Part shown: positions 1 through 6,896 of the stretch, one piece after another
Layout of the letters: the number at the start of each line of letters is the position of its first letter
How positions within the stretch are numbered: the first letter of the stretch is position 1
NCBI GenBank assembly: GCA_012727835.1
Contig: JAAYGE010000008.1
Location: forward strand, 1 to 8,006
Source of the DNA: Bacillota bacterium
GTDB taxonomy: Bacteria > Bacillota_H > UBA994 > UBA5500
Length of the DNA: 8,006 nucleotides
Direction: 5' to 3'
Notes under the pieces: generated by a model
The model's input: only the letters and a program-made list of their open reading frames with translations
The model's database searches: none
What the model was told of the DNA's origin: nothing
Program-made: the position numbers and the translations under genes

Positions 1-176
<176 letters not shown>

Positions 177-242
177 CTAAGCATCTTCTTCGATGAGATT
201 TCTTCCACTGTCCAGTTTTCAGGGTACTAAACCCAACAAATT
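177..242 (+). other. 23S-5S rRNA internal transcribed spacer
   Basis: This short spacer holds no tRNA gene. It contains a small dyad (CATC/GATG near 182-195) and a CTGTCCAGTTTTCAGGG stretch near 208-224 that resembles the spacer element commonly seen before 5S or 16S in Firmicute rRNA operons. It is probably an rRNA processing region. I see no promoter in it. Confidence 0.6.
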
Positions 243-357
<115 letters not shown>

Positions 358-365
358 CCTATTTT

Positions 366-408
366 AAAAAACACACCTAAGCATTTTGCTTAGGTGTGCT
401 TTTCTTTT
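366..408. terminator. bidirectional intrinsic terminator shared by rRNA operon and dinG
   Basis: A perfect 12 bp stem, CACACCTAAGCA at 372-383 and its complement at 387-398, closes a 3 nt TTT loop. On the plus strand it is followed by a T-rich run (CTTTTCTTTT, 399-408) and terminates the rRNA operon. On the minus strand it is followed by six T (complement of 366-371) and can terminate dinG. The dinG stop codon (390-392) and its last codons lie inside the stem. Confidence 0.93.
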
Positions 409-2441
409 ACTCCAATTTGATGACGGACCACAAAGTTTTTAAGCTTTCCCGGATCGGTGACTACATTTTTACAAGGTAAAGCATCTAAGAATAGACGGCC
501 ATATCGTCTGGTGCGAACACGCGGGTCGGCGATAACTACGATGCCGCGGTCTTCTTGGGAACGAATAAGGCGTCCATAGCCCTGCTTCAAACGGATGATG
601 GCTTGTGGCAATTGATAAGCCATAAACGGGTTGCGACCCTTAGCCTGTAAAGCTTCCATGCGGGCTTCCGTTACAGGATGATCGGGCACGGCGAAGGGTA
701 GTTTGGTAATGATGACACAGCGTAAAGCATCTCCTACCACGTCAACCCCCTCCCAAAAGGAGGAAGTGGCAAACAAGACTGCATCCTTCTCCTGGGCAAA
801 TTGCTTCAATAATTCATGGCGAGGCTGATCTCCCTGTCTTAGTACGGTGAGCCCCCTTTCCAGTAGCTCGGCGATGGCCAGATCATACACGTTATTGAGC
901 ATTTGGTAGGAGGTGAACAAGACAAAGGCTCCACCGTTTACCAGGGTAGCAGTTTCTACTATCAGCTCGGCCAAGTACTTTTCATAGGCCCGGTTGTTCT
1001 GATAGTTGGGTTCTATAGCCTCGGGAGATATATAAATGGCAGCGTTTTGCTGGTGGTCAAAGGGCGATGCCAAAATGGCACTAAAAAAGCTGTCTATACC
1101 TAAGCGTTGGGAGGTAAATGCTAAAGTTGGGCTGGCCAAGGTAGCTGATGTTAAAACCGCAACTATATCGCTTTCAAATAGAGTCTCCCGCAAAGTGGGA
1201 GCCATCTCTACCGGTGCGGCCTGGAGGGAGCTAAGTGCCGAATCGGTTGGTGAACTCTCAATCCAGTACACATAACTTTCATCTTCTACCTTGAGCATAA
1301 AGTCCAGATCATCCTGCAACTTTCTCCACTGGTTGACCGCCTTTTCCAGCAACGCTTCTTCTTCATCACTAAGATCTAAGAAAGTTAGCTTTTCGCAAAG
1401 GGCTAGAATTGCTTGTAAATCGGTGGCAAAAGGGTCAGTCAGTGCCAGGTCCTCGGCGGAACGGACCCGCCATGTGGTCTGGCCGCGGCTGCGGGCCTGC
1501 AATTCTTTCAGGAATGACTCGATGGTCTGGAAGTAGGACCGCATGACACTTTCCACGTGCTGGCTCAGCTCCGGATCGTTTACCAGATATTCTTTGAAAG
1601 TACCCTTAGTTAGCAGGGAGCGAAAGGTGCCACCGAGGGTTTTTAAGTAGTAACCGTCAATACGCAGTGAAAGGGCAGCGCAAGCCACATCTTCAATATG
1701 ATGGGCCTCATCGAAAATGACATAGTCATAGGGAGGTAAAATACCTTCCTCATTCTCAGCGGAGCCACGGATGGCCAGGTCGTTAAAGAAAAGAGCATGA
1801 TTACTAATTACGATATCAACTTCCTGGAGTTCCTCTCGGGCGGTGCGGAAAAAACACTCGCGCACCAAGGGACAACGGCGTTCCAGGCAGGTTTCATGGC
1901 TGGAATTAAATTTGGACCAGAGCTCCTGAGACACACTAATTGGCAAATCGGCCCGGTCTCCGATAAGAAACTTACCGTCCGCATACAGCAAGGGGCGCAG
2001 GGCGGCAAACTCCTGCACCTGAGATATGCTGTCTAGTCCTTGTCCCACGTTGTTAATTAAATCTAGAAAACGGCGTTTACAAACGTAGTTGTTACGGCCT
2101 TTGGCTAAGGCGGCGCGGAAATCAAGGAAAGGGCTAAACAGCTTTTGCAGAAGGGGGATGTCTTTATGTAACAACTGCTCCTGCAGATTGATGGTGTGGG
2201 TAGAGATGACTATTTTCTTTTCTTCACCACTAGCTAAAAGGGCTAAAACGGCTAGAAGATAGGCCAAGGATTTACCGGTGCCAGTGCCCGCTTCAACTAG
2301 AACATGATTCTGTTTAAAAAAGCCGTTAAGTATCAGACCGATCATTTCCCGCTGAGCATCGCGGCGTTCATAATTAGGGAAATGCTCACTCAGGGTGGCA
2401 AAAAAGTCTTCCAGCCGACTTTTGATAAAAGCAACGTCCAT
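390..2441 (-). CDS. dinG: DinG/XPD-family ATP-dependent DNA helicase (iron-sulfur type)
   Basis: A 683-residue superfamily 2 helicase of the DinG/YoaA/XPD branch, which unwinds DNA 5' to 3' and acts in DNA repair and resolving unusual structures. Seen in order: Walker A GTGTGKS at 52-58; four cysteines at 121, 185, 190 and 196 placed as the 4Fe-4S cluster ligands; DEAH box at 244-247; LTSATL at 430-435; SFWEGVD at 561-567; and motif VI QGYGRLIR at 620-627. All catalytic motifs are intact. It lacks the N-terminal DEDDh exonuclease domain found in the longer Bacillus-type DinG, so it is closer to the exonuclease-free form. The ATG start at 2441 follows GAGGAGG by 6 nt. It runs head-on towards the rRNA operon and shares its terminator. 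YoaA is an alternative name for the same family. Confidence 0.93.
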   Translation of the reverse strand: MDVAFIKSRLEDFFATLSEHFPNYERRDAQREMIGLILNGFFKQNHVLVEAGTGTGKSLAYLLAVLALLASGEEKKIVISTHTINLQEQLLHKDIPLLQKLFSPFLDFRAALAKGRNNYVCKRRFLDLINNVGQGLDSISQVQEFAALRPLLYADGKFLIGDRADLPISVSQELWSKFNSSHETCLERRCPLVRECFFRTAREELQEVDIVISNHALFFNDLAIRGSAENEEGILPPYDYVIFDEAHHIEDVACAALSLRIDGYYLKTLGGTFRSLLTKGTFKEYLVNDPELSQHVESVMRSYFQTIESFLKELQARSRGQTTWRVRSAEDLALTDPFATDLQAILALCEKLTFLDLSDEEEALLEKAVNQWRKLQDDLDFMLKVEDESYVYWIESSPTDSALSSLQAAPVEMAPTLRETLFESDIVAVLTSATLASPTLAFTSQRLGIDSFFSAILASPFDHQQNAAIYISPEAIEPNYQNNRAYEKYLAELIVETATLVNGGAFVLFTSYQMLNNVYDLAIAELLERGLTVLRQGDQPRHELLKQFAQEKDAVLFATSSFWEGVDVVGDALRCVIITKLPFAVPDHPVTEARMEALQAKGRNPFMAYQLPQAIIRLKQGYGRLIRSQEDRGIVVIADPRVRTRRYGRLFLDALPCKNVVTDPGKLKNFVVRHQIGVKEKHT

Positions 2442-2454
2442 AGGCAGCCTCCTC

Positions 2455-2483
2455 TTGCGTGGGCTAGGCTACTCAATTATATC
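2455..2483 (+). promoter_or_regulatory. possible sigma-A promoter for menA
   Basis: TTGCGT (2455-2460) and TATATC (2478-2483) are separated by 17 nt and point towards menA. Both boxes are imperfect. The -10 overlaps the opposite-strand dinG -10 by four bases, so the two promoters would compete for polymerase if both are used. This is a weak call. Confidence 0.28.
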
Positions 2484-2485
2484 AT
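2469..2485 (-). promoter_or_regulatory. extended -10 promoter for dinG
   Basis: Reading the minus strand, TGATATAAT (plus-strand coordinates 2484 down to 2476) is a perfect sigma-A -10 hexamer with an extended TGn motif. No good -35 is seen at 17 nt upstream (GGTATC), which fits an extended -10 promoter. Transcription would start near 2469, leaving a leader of about 27 nt that carries the GAGGAGG ribosome binding site. Confidence 0.6.
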
Positions 2486-2551
2486 GCTTGCTGCTATGGA
2501 TACCGATTTTCTGGATACACTAAAAAGACAGCTTGGTGAAGGGGGCTAAGA

Positions 2552-3457
2552 ATGGCTACGCGTAAAGGCAGGTTGAGTTTATTCTGGCAGGCTATCCGAG
2601 GACCTTTCCTTATCGCTTCTGCTATCCCCGCATTATTAGGTACGGCAATAGCTTACGGGCAGCAAGGGGAAATAGTTGAGGGGCGCTTCGTTTTAGCGCT
2701 ATTGGGCTGTATGTTGTTACATGCGGGCGCCAACGTGGCTAATAACTACTACGACTGGTTACTAGGAGCCGATGGTTTGAAACCTCCGGAGTTATTATCC
2801 GGTGGCATTCGACTGGAGGGCGACGGTGGGTTGTCTCTAGAGCAGCTGAGGTCCCTGTATCGCGCCTTATATTTTGTGGCCTTTGTTTGCGGCCTCATCA
2901 TCTCTCAGCAGGTTGGTTATGGGGCTTTGCTAATCGGTTGCCTGGGGCTATTGATGGGCCATGGATATACGGCTCCTCCCGCCACCTTTTCTTATCGGGG
3001 GTGGGGCGAGTTGGTGACGGGTGTTACCTTTGGACCTTTAACAGTTCTGGGTGCCTACTATGCGCAAACTGGACACCTGCACTGGCAACCGCTAGTAGCG
3101 TCGCTGCCCTTAGGTCTCCTCATTACGGCCGTCCTATATATTAACGAATTTCCCGATCGGCAGACCGATGAAGCTGCCGGTAAGAAGACGTGGGTAGTCT
3201 TGACTGGAGGGCAGGCCATCGGTATCTATCAGGCATTAATCGTCTTAGCCCTAATAACGTCTTTGCCTCTCTTGTTCACCGGCGGTTTCTGGATTTTGGG
3301 TTTGTACCTAGGACTAGCTGCTCTCGGCCTGCAGATGGCTTGGCAAGGTGCGCAAGTCCTGTTTTGTCAGGAACGCCTGTTGCGGGTGCAGGCCAAAACC
3401 ATCATTTTTTACACTTTGACCGGTTTGTTGTTATGCTTCACCTATTGCCGGGTTTAA
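2552..3457 (+). CDS. menA: UbiA-family prenyltransferase, MenA-like (DHNA polyprenyltransferase)
   Basis: A 301-residue integral membrane prenyltransferase. The MenA branch joins a polyprenyl diphosphate to 1,4-dihydroxy-2-naphthoate in menaquinone synthesis. Both Mg-diphosphate binding motifs are visible: NxxxD at 64-68 with a further Asp at 74 (NNYYDWLLGAD), and DxxxD at 202-206 in NEFPDRQTDEAAGKKT. The YTAPPATFSYRGWGE block at 139-153 is typical of MenA. Several hydrophobic segments run from about 20 to the C-terminus, consistent with the usual multi-helix bundle. The ATG start follows AAGGGGG by about 6 nt. No other menaquinone genes are in the window, so the exact aromatic substrate is inferred from motif similarity. 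The stop codon overlaps that of the convergent zinc-ribbon gene. Confidence 0.85.
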   Translation: MATRKGRLSLFWQAIRGPFLIASAIPALLGTAIAYGQQGEIVEGRFVLALLGCMLLHAGANVANNYYDWLLGADGLKPPELLSGGIRLEGDGGLSLEQLRSLYRALYFVAFVCGLIISQQVGYGALLIGCLGLLMGHGYTAPPATFSYRGWGELVTGVTFGPLTVLGAYYAQTGHLHWQPLVASLPLGLLITAVLYINEFPDRQTDEAAGKKTWVVLTGGQAIGIYQALIVLALITSLPLLFTGGFWILGLYLGLAALGLQMAWQGAQVLFCQERLLRVQAKTIIFYTLTGLLLCFTYCRV

Positions 3458-3717
3458 AGATATCCGTTATCTGGGGCTGGAATTAGTTCCACCGGTACAG
3501 AAACTTGGCGATGGCAATGGCCACAGTAAGCTAGATGCTGACAATAACCTTCGTAAACTGATGTCTGACTCTGGTGCAGTAATTCATCCTCTTCGAAGGG
3601 AGCATAGGGGTCCAGATAACTTTCTAACTGACCATAATCAAGTAAGGGGGCTAGGCAATAGGCACAGGCAGTGGTTAATGGAGTAAGTCCATTACATACA
3701 GGGCAAATTCCTGGCAA
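3454..3717 (-). CDS. small double zinc-ribbon protein of unknown function
   Basis: An 87-residue protein with a TTG start at 3717. The start is chosen because AGAGGAGG lies 8 nt upstream, while the ATG further upstream in the open frame has no such site and would add sequence lacking the Cys pattern. Two cysteine knuckles, CPVC (5-8) and CAYC (18-21), form a likely N-terminal zinc ribbon. A second cluster, C59, C65 and C68 with nearby histidines at 61, 67 and 69 (YCGHCHRQV), may bind another metal. Between them lies an acidic and aromatic linker (YLDPYAPFEEDE, 34-45). I recall similar small CxxC proteins with a YxxPYxP linker in anaerobic Firmicutes but cannot name a function. It is divergent from the activase operon and convergent with menA. 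Confidence 0.72.
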   Translation of the reverse strand: MPGICPVCNGLTPLTTACAYCLAPLLDYGQLESYLDPYAPFEEDELLHQSQTSVYEGYCQHLAYCGHCHRQVSVPVELIPAPDNGYL

Positions 3718-3725
3718 ATTGATCG

Positions 3726-3733
3726 CCTCCTCT
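3726..3733 (-). promoter_or_regulatory. ribosome binding site deciding the TTG start of the zinc-ribbon gene
   Basis: On the minus strand this reads AGAGGAGG, 8 nt before the TTG at 3717-3715. It lies inside the longer open frame and is the main reason to reject the upstream ATG. Confidence 0.75.
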
Positions 3734-3828
3734 GGTAAGTATTTTTCCCCGCTGGTAGGTGAGCATGCTGGTGTATATAAATGGTTACGTAGGGAAAAAT
3801 AGTATGTGTGCATATTGCTAAGTGATCT
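3734..3828. promoter_or_regulatory. divergent intergenic region between zinc-ribbon gene and activase operon
   Basis: This stretch must hold promoters for both divergent genes if each has its own. It includes an AT-rich TATATAAAT block (3774-3782) and AATAGTAT (3798-3805), either of which could supply a -10, but I find no convincing paired -35 on either strand. A short AGCATGCT palindrome sits at 3762-3769. No promoter can be assigned with confidence. Confidence 0.35.
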
Positions 3829-3836
3829 GAGGTGAT
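3829..3836 (+). promoter_or_regulatory. ribosome binding site for the first activase-operon gene
   Basis: GAGGTGAT is an uninterrupted 8 nt match to the anti-Shine-Dalgarno complement. It lies 3 nt before the TTG at 3840, which is right for this 3'-shifted part of the site, and supports the TTG start. Confidence 0.75.
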
Positions 3837-3839
3837 AAG

Positions 3840-4784
3840 TTGCGTGTTGGTATCCCCAGAGCTCTAGCCTACTACGACTATTACCCCTTATGGGAAACAT
3901 TTTTTCAACACCTAGGTTGTGAAGTGGTGGTATCCCCAGCCACTACACCCAAGATTGCTGGACAGGGCATTGCCCTGGCAACCGATGATGTTTGTTATCC
4001 GGTAAAGGTAATGTATGGGCATGTGGCCGAACTAGCTACTAAGGTTGACATAATTTTTATCCCGCGGCTCTTTAGCACGCTGGCAGGAACCTGTCAGTGT
4101 CCTAAGCTGATTGGCTTGGCCGATATGTTACGTCATAGTATACCTAATCTCCCGCCGCTGCTATCGCCGTATGTGAATTTGCGTTTAGGTAGGCGAGGTC
4201 TAATTAAGGCGATCTTGGACACGGGTAAGGCAATTACTCGCAATCCCTGGAAAATCTACCGAGCTTTTATGGCTGGACAACAGGCGCTACGAGCTTTAGA
4301 ACGGGATTACCACGCCGGTCTTCTTCCCGGTCACAGCCAACCCCAACGGGGGGATAGGGGAAATGTGGCGGTTATTGGGCATCCTTACAATCTGTATGAT
4401 AGTTATACCAATCTGCGGGTGGTAGAACGGCTGTTGCAACGAGGGTATCGGGTTTTAACACCCCAAATGTTGCCCGTTAAATATCTGCGGCAGGCCAATG
4501 CTCAGCTGCGCAAACCCCTATTTTGGTCGTCAGGCCGCGTTGTATTCGGGGCCGGTGCCCATTACGCCACCCGACCCGATGTCATTGGTATAATTCACCT
4601 GGCATCCTTCGGTTGCGGATTGGAGTCATTGATTATCGAGTTGGTACAACGGGTAGCAATAAAGAATGATAAACCCTTTTTGCTCTTGACGATGGATGAA
4701 CACACGGGCGAAGCCGGTGTTGAAACCCGGTTGGAGGCCTTTCTCGATATGCTTGCTTGGAAGGAGGCGGCCCAGTGCGTGTAA
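3840..4784 (+). CDS. acyl-CoA dehydratase activase-related protein (COG3580/DUF2229 type), paralog 1
   Basis: A 314-residue soluble protein with a TTG start supported by GAGGTGAT just upstream. It matches the uncharacterised family that accompanies or is fused to HgdC-type activases (DUF2229, 'CoA enzyme activase' related). Visible family motifs are IPRALAYY at 5-12, DDVCYPVKVMYGHV at 49-62, the CQCPKLIG segment at 85-92, GHPYNLYDSYTN at 180-191, SFGCGLES at 256-263 and DEHTGEAGVETRLEAFLDML at 286-305. Cysteines 52, 85 or 87, and 259 line up with cysteines 49, 79 and 307 of the next gene. No signal peptide or membrane segment is seen. It overlaps the next gene by 10 nt, so the two are translationally coupled. 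The biochemical role is unknown; a 4Fe-4S redox partner of the activase is an inference. Confidence 0.85.
   Translation: MRVGIPRALAYYDYYPLWETFFQHLGCEVVVSPATTPKIAGQGIALATDDVCYPVKVMYGHVAELATKVDIIFIPRLFSTLAGTCQCPKLIGLADMLRHSIPNLPPLLSPYVNLRLGRRGLIKAILDTGKAITRNPWKIYRAFMAGQQALRALERDYHAGLLPGHSQPQRGDRGNVAVIGHPYNLYDSYTNLRVVERLLQRGYRVLTPQMLPVKYLRQANAQLRKPLFWSSGRVVFGAGAHYATRPDVIGIIHLASFGCGLESLIIELVQRVAIKNDKPFLLLTMDEHTGEAGVETRLEAFLDMLAWKEAAQCV
4761..4767 (+). promoter_or_regulatory. ribosome binding site deciding the GTG start of the second activase-related gene
   Basis: AAGGAGG lies 7 nt before GTG at 4775, inside the end of the upstream gene. It argues for GTG 4775 rather than the in-frame TTG at 4757, which lies upstream of this site. 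Confidence 0.85.
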
Positions 4785-5893
4785 CTTTTCCCCATCTGGG
4801 GACGGCTTGGGTGGGGGTTAAACATCTGCTGCAAGAAGTGGGATTCGATGTGATAGTTCCGCCTCCCATTACCCGGGCCACTTTGGAACTAGGAGCTAAG
4901 CATTCACCCGAGTTTATTTGTTTGCCCTTTAAAGTAATGATCGGAAACTATTTGCAGGCCATTGAAGCGGGGGCTGAAGCCATCTTTATGCTCGGCGGTA
5001 TTGGCCCGTGTCGACTAGGCTATTATGCAGAAGTGCAGCGGGAGATACTGGGTGACCTGGGATTGCCTACGCGTATGATCGTTTTAGAACGGGACAACTT
5101 TGTGCGAGAAGTCTCCCAGGCCCTGAAAGCCAATGGGAGAGCCATTCGCTGGCATACATTATTACCTTTAATCGGTTTCAGTTTGGCCAAAGTAACCTAT
5201 CTAGATAGCCTAGAAGCTATTTTGTTGCGAGAACGCTACCGGGAGAAGGTGCCTGGCTATTGTAGCAACCTCTATGCTCAGGCGGTAAAGGCGGTGGATA
5301 GAGCAACCACCTGGTCCGAATTAAGACGAGTAAGGAAAGATTTCCGCCTTCAGCTAGAACAAGGTCTGCTGCCCCGCCCGGCTAGCCCGCCTTTGCGTAT
5401 AGGTGTGGTGGGTGAGATCTATATGCTAATCGAGTCGTCGGTTAATTTTCGTATTGGGGAACGGCTGGGTGAATTGGGGGCCTCTGTAACCCGTAATCTA
5501 TATAGTTCCAATTGGGTGCGGGAACATTTGTTACCCGATTGGCGGGCTTGGCGAGAGATGCGGCGCATTGCTCGTCGCTGCCAGCCCTATTTACCCCAGC
5601 GGGTAGGAGGACACGGTTTTGAGACGATCGGATATGCAATCGATTATGCGCAGCAGGGATACGACGGCATTGTGCAGATCTTACCATTAACTTGTATGCC
5701 TGAGATCATTGCCGAGAGTATTCTTCCAACCATCAGCAGGGACTACGGTATTCCCGTACTTACTGTCACCTTAGATGAACACGCCGGTGAAGCCGGTTTA
5801 GTGACTCGGTTAGAGGCCTTTGTGGATATGTTACAAGAGCGTCGTCGTAGTCGTTTAGGGAGTGATTTAATTGCGTGTAGCGCTGGGAATTGA
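4775..5893 (+). CDS. acyl-CoA dehydratase activase-related protein (COG3581/'CoA protein activase' type), paralog 2
   Basis: A 372-residue protein starting at GTG 4775 behind AAGGAGG. The resulting N-terminus MRVTFPHLG is typical of the family. Motifs in order: PEFICLPFKVMIGNY at 45-59, GGIGPCRLGYYAEVQREIL at 74-92, GEIYMLIESSVNF at 213-225, GGHGFETIGYA at 278-288, LPLTCMPEIIAES at 303-315 and DEHAGEAGLVTRLEAFVDML at 334-353. The C-terminal block is nearly the same as that of the preceding gene, which shows the two are paralogs. Cysteines 49, 79 and 307 match the three shared cysteines there; others are at 163, 269 and 368. It overlaps the previous gene by 10 nt and the activase gene by 23 nt. 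The family has no settled function; position and homology suggest a partner or target of the activase. Confidence 0.86.
   Translation: MRVTFPHLGTAWVGVKHLLQEVGFDVIVPPPITRATLELGAKHSPEFICLPFKVMIGNYLQAIEAGAEAIFMLGGIGPCRLGYYAEVQREILGDLGLPTRMIVLERDNFVREVSQALKANGRAIRWHTLLPLIGFSLAKVTYLDSLEAILLRERYREKVPGYCSNLYAQAVKAVDRATTWSELRRVRKDFRLQLEQGLLPRPASPPLRIGVVGEIYMLIESSVNFRIGERLGELGASVTRNLYSSNWVREHLLPDWRAWREMRRIARRCQPYLPQRVGGHGFETIGYAIDYAQQGYDGIVQILPLTCMPEIIAESILPTISRDYGIPVLTVTLDEHAGEAGLVTRLEAFVDMLQERRRSRLGSDLIACSAGN
5857..5864 (+). promoter_or_regulatory. ribosome binding site of the activase gene
   Basis: AGGGAGTG lies 6 nt before the TTG at 5871, inside the end of the preceding gene. It supports a TTG start that gives the family-typical MRVALGIDVGS N-terminus. 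Confidence 0.6.
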
Positions 5894-6851
5894 TGTGGGG
5901 TCGGTAAGCACTAATTTGGTGGCTGTTGGTGAAGATGGGCAAGTACATAGCAAGTTATATCTGAGGACGCGGGGCAACCCCATTAGAGTAGTCCAAAAGG
6001 GTTTGCGAGAGTTGCAGGCCCAGCTGCCTAATGAGGTAACAGTGCTCGGTTGCGGTGTTACCGGTAGTGGGCGCCAACTGGCCGCCCACTTGGTACGAGC
6101 CGATAGTGTGAAAAACGAGATCACCCCCCATGCCATGGCCGCTTTATCGGTGAACCCATAGGTGCGAACCGTTTTAGAGATAGGCGGGCAGGACTCTAAA
6201 ATTATCATCCTGCGCGATGGCGTGGTCGTGGATTTTGCCATGAATACCATTTGTGCGGCCGGCACCGGCGCCTTTTTAGACCGGCAGGCGGCCCGCCTGG
6301 GGATAGATATCTCTGAGCTAGGGGCGATGGCTTTAACGGCCAAACAACCCACCCGCATAGCCGGTCGCTGTGCCGTCTTTGCTGAATCGGATATGGTGCA
6401 TAAACAACAGATGGGCCACTCGGTACCCGATATCGTGCGGGGTTTATGTGAAGCCCTAGTGCGCAACTACTTAAACAATGTGGCCAAAGGTAAAACCATC
6501 GAGCCTCCTATAGTGTTCCAAGGAGGGGTGGCAGCTAATGTGGGTATCCGGCAAGCCTTTCAGGATGCCTTGCAGCAGGAAATTGAAGTACCCGAGCATT
6601 ATGACGTGATGGGAGCTTTAGGAGCTGCCCTGCTAGCTCAAAGGGCAACGGCCGCTCGCAATCACACCAGCCAGTGGCGAGGGTTTTCTATCGCCGACGC
6701 CGACTGCCAGGCAATCTCCCATGATTGTAACGGTTGCGCCAACGGTTGCGAGGTCATGGAATTTAAGATCGGCGAACAAAGTATTGCCTATTGGGGTGAC
6801 CGCTGTGGCAAATGGAGCCACAGCAAGGGGGTTGTGGTTGCAAACAATTGA
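5871..6851 (+). CDS. acyl-CoA dehydratase activase (HgdC/BadF/BcrA ATPase family), interrupted by in-frame TAG
   Basis: An ASKHA-fold ATPase of the HgdC/COG1924 family, which uses ATP to push one electron from a 4Fe-4S cluster into a partner dehydratase or reductase. The TTG start at 5871 follows AGGGAGTG. The frame gives 96 residues, a TAG at 6159-6161, then a further 229 residues in the same frame starting with GTG at 6162. Counting the TAG as residue 97, the motifs are GIDVGSVSTN (6-15), KNEITPHA (81-88), IGGQDSK (104-110), the cluster ligands C128 (in NTICAAGTGAFLD) and C167 (in GRCAVFAESD), and the adenosine motif FQGGVAANVG (216-225). C128 and C167 sit one residue from the remembered C127/C166 of Acidaminococcus HgdC, so the read-through product aligns without a gap. 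A C-terminal extension carries cysteines 279, 286, 289, 293 and 312. It may be a pseudogene, a split gene or a read-through gene. Confidence 0.82.
6159..6161 (+). other. in-frame TAG (amber) codon within the activase gene
   Basis: TAG follows codons for Val-Asn-Pro and is directly followed by GTG, which continues the same frame into RTVLEIGGQDSK. The position is a variable one in remembered homologs (PxVRTxxEIGGQDSK), so a single change from CAG (Gln) or GAG (Glu) would explain it. No strong ribosome binding site precedes the GTG. Confidence 0.9.
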
Positions 6852-6896
6852 GTCCAAGGGGCAAGTGATGGTGCTACGAAGGTCCATAAACACCAC

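Noticed and set aside
903..2036. Several plus-strand frames of 66-81 codons within dinG
   Set aside because: They are opposite an intact helicase with all motifs and show no motif or start signal of their own.
2496..2549. A 17-codon frame (MDTDFLDTLKRQLGEGG) ending 2 nt before menA, a possible leader peptide
   Set aside because: No ribosome binding site precedes its ATG, it has no attenuator-like structure, and its open frame merely extends the antisense frame from dinG.
3718..3900. N-terminal extension of the zinc-ribbon protein to an upstream ATG
   Set aside because: It would overlap the start of the divergent activase operon gene, has no ribosome binding site, and a strong AGAGGAGG inside it points to TTG 3717.
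4757..4774. TTG 4757 as start of the second activase-related gene
   Set aside because: The AAGGAGG site lies downstream of it and is well placed for GTG 4775, which gives the family-typical N-terminus.
5867..6466. Minus-strand open frame of 199 codons opposite the activase gene
   Set aside because: It is a shadow of the codon bias of the real gene: a low-complexity translation with no motif and no ribosome binding site. The plus strand carries the family motifs. It being open opposite the TAG is not evidence for it.
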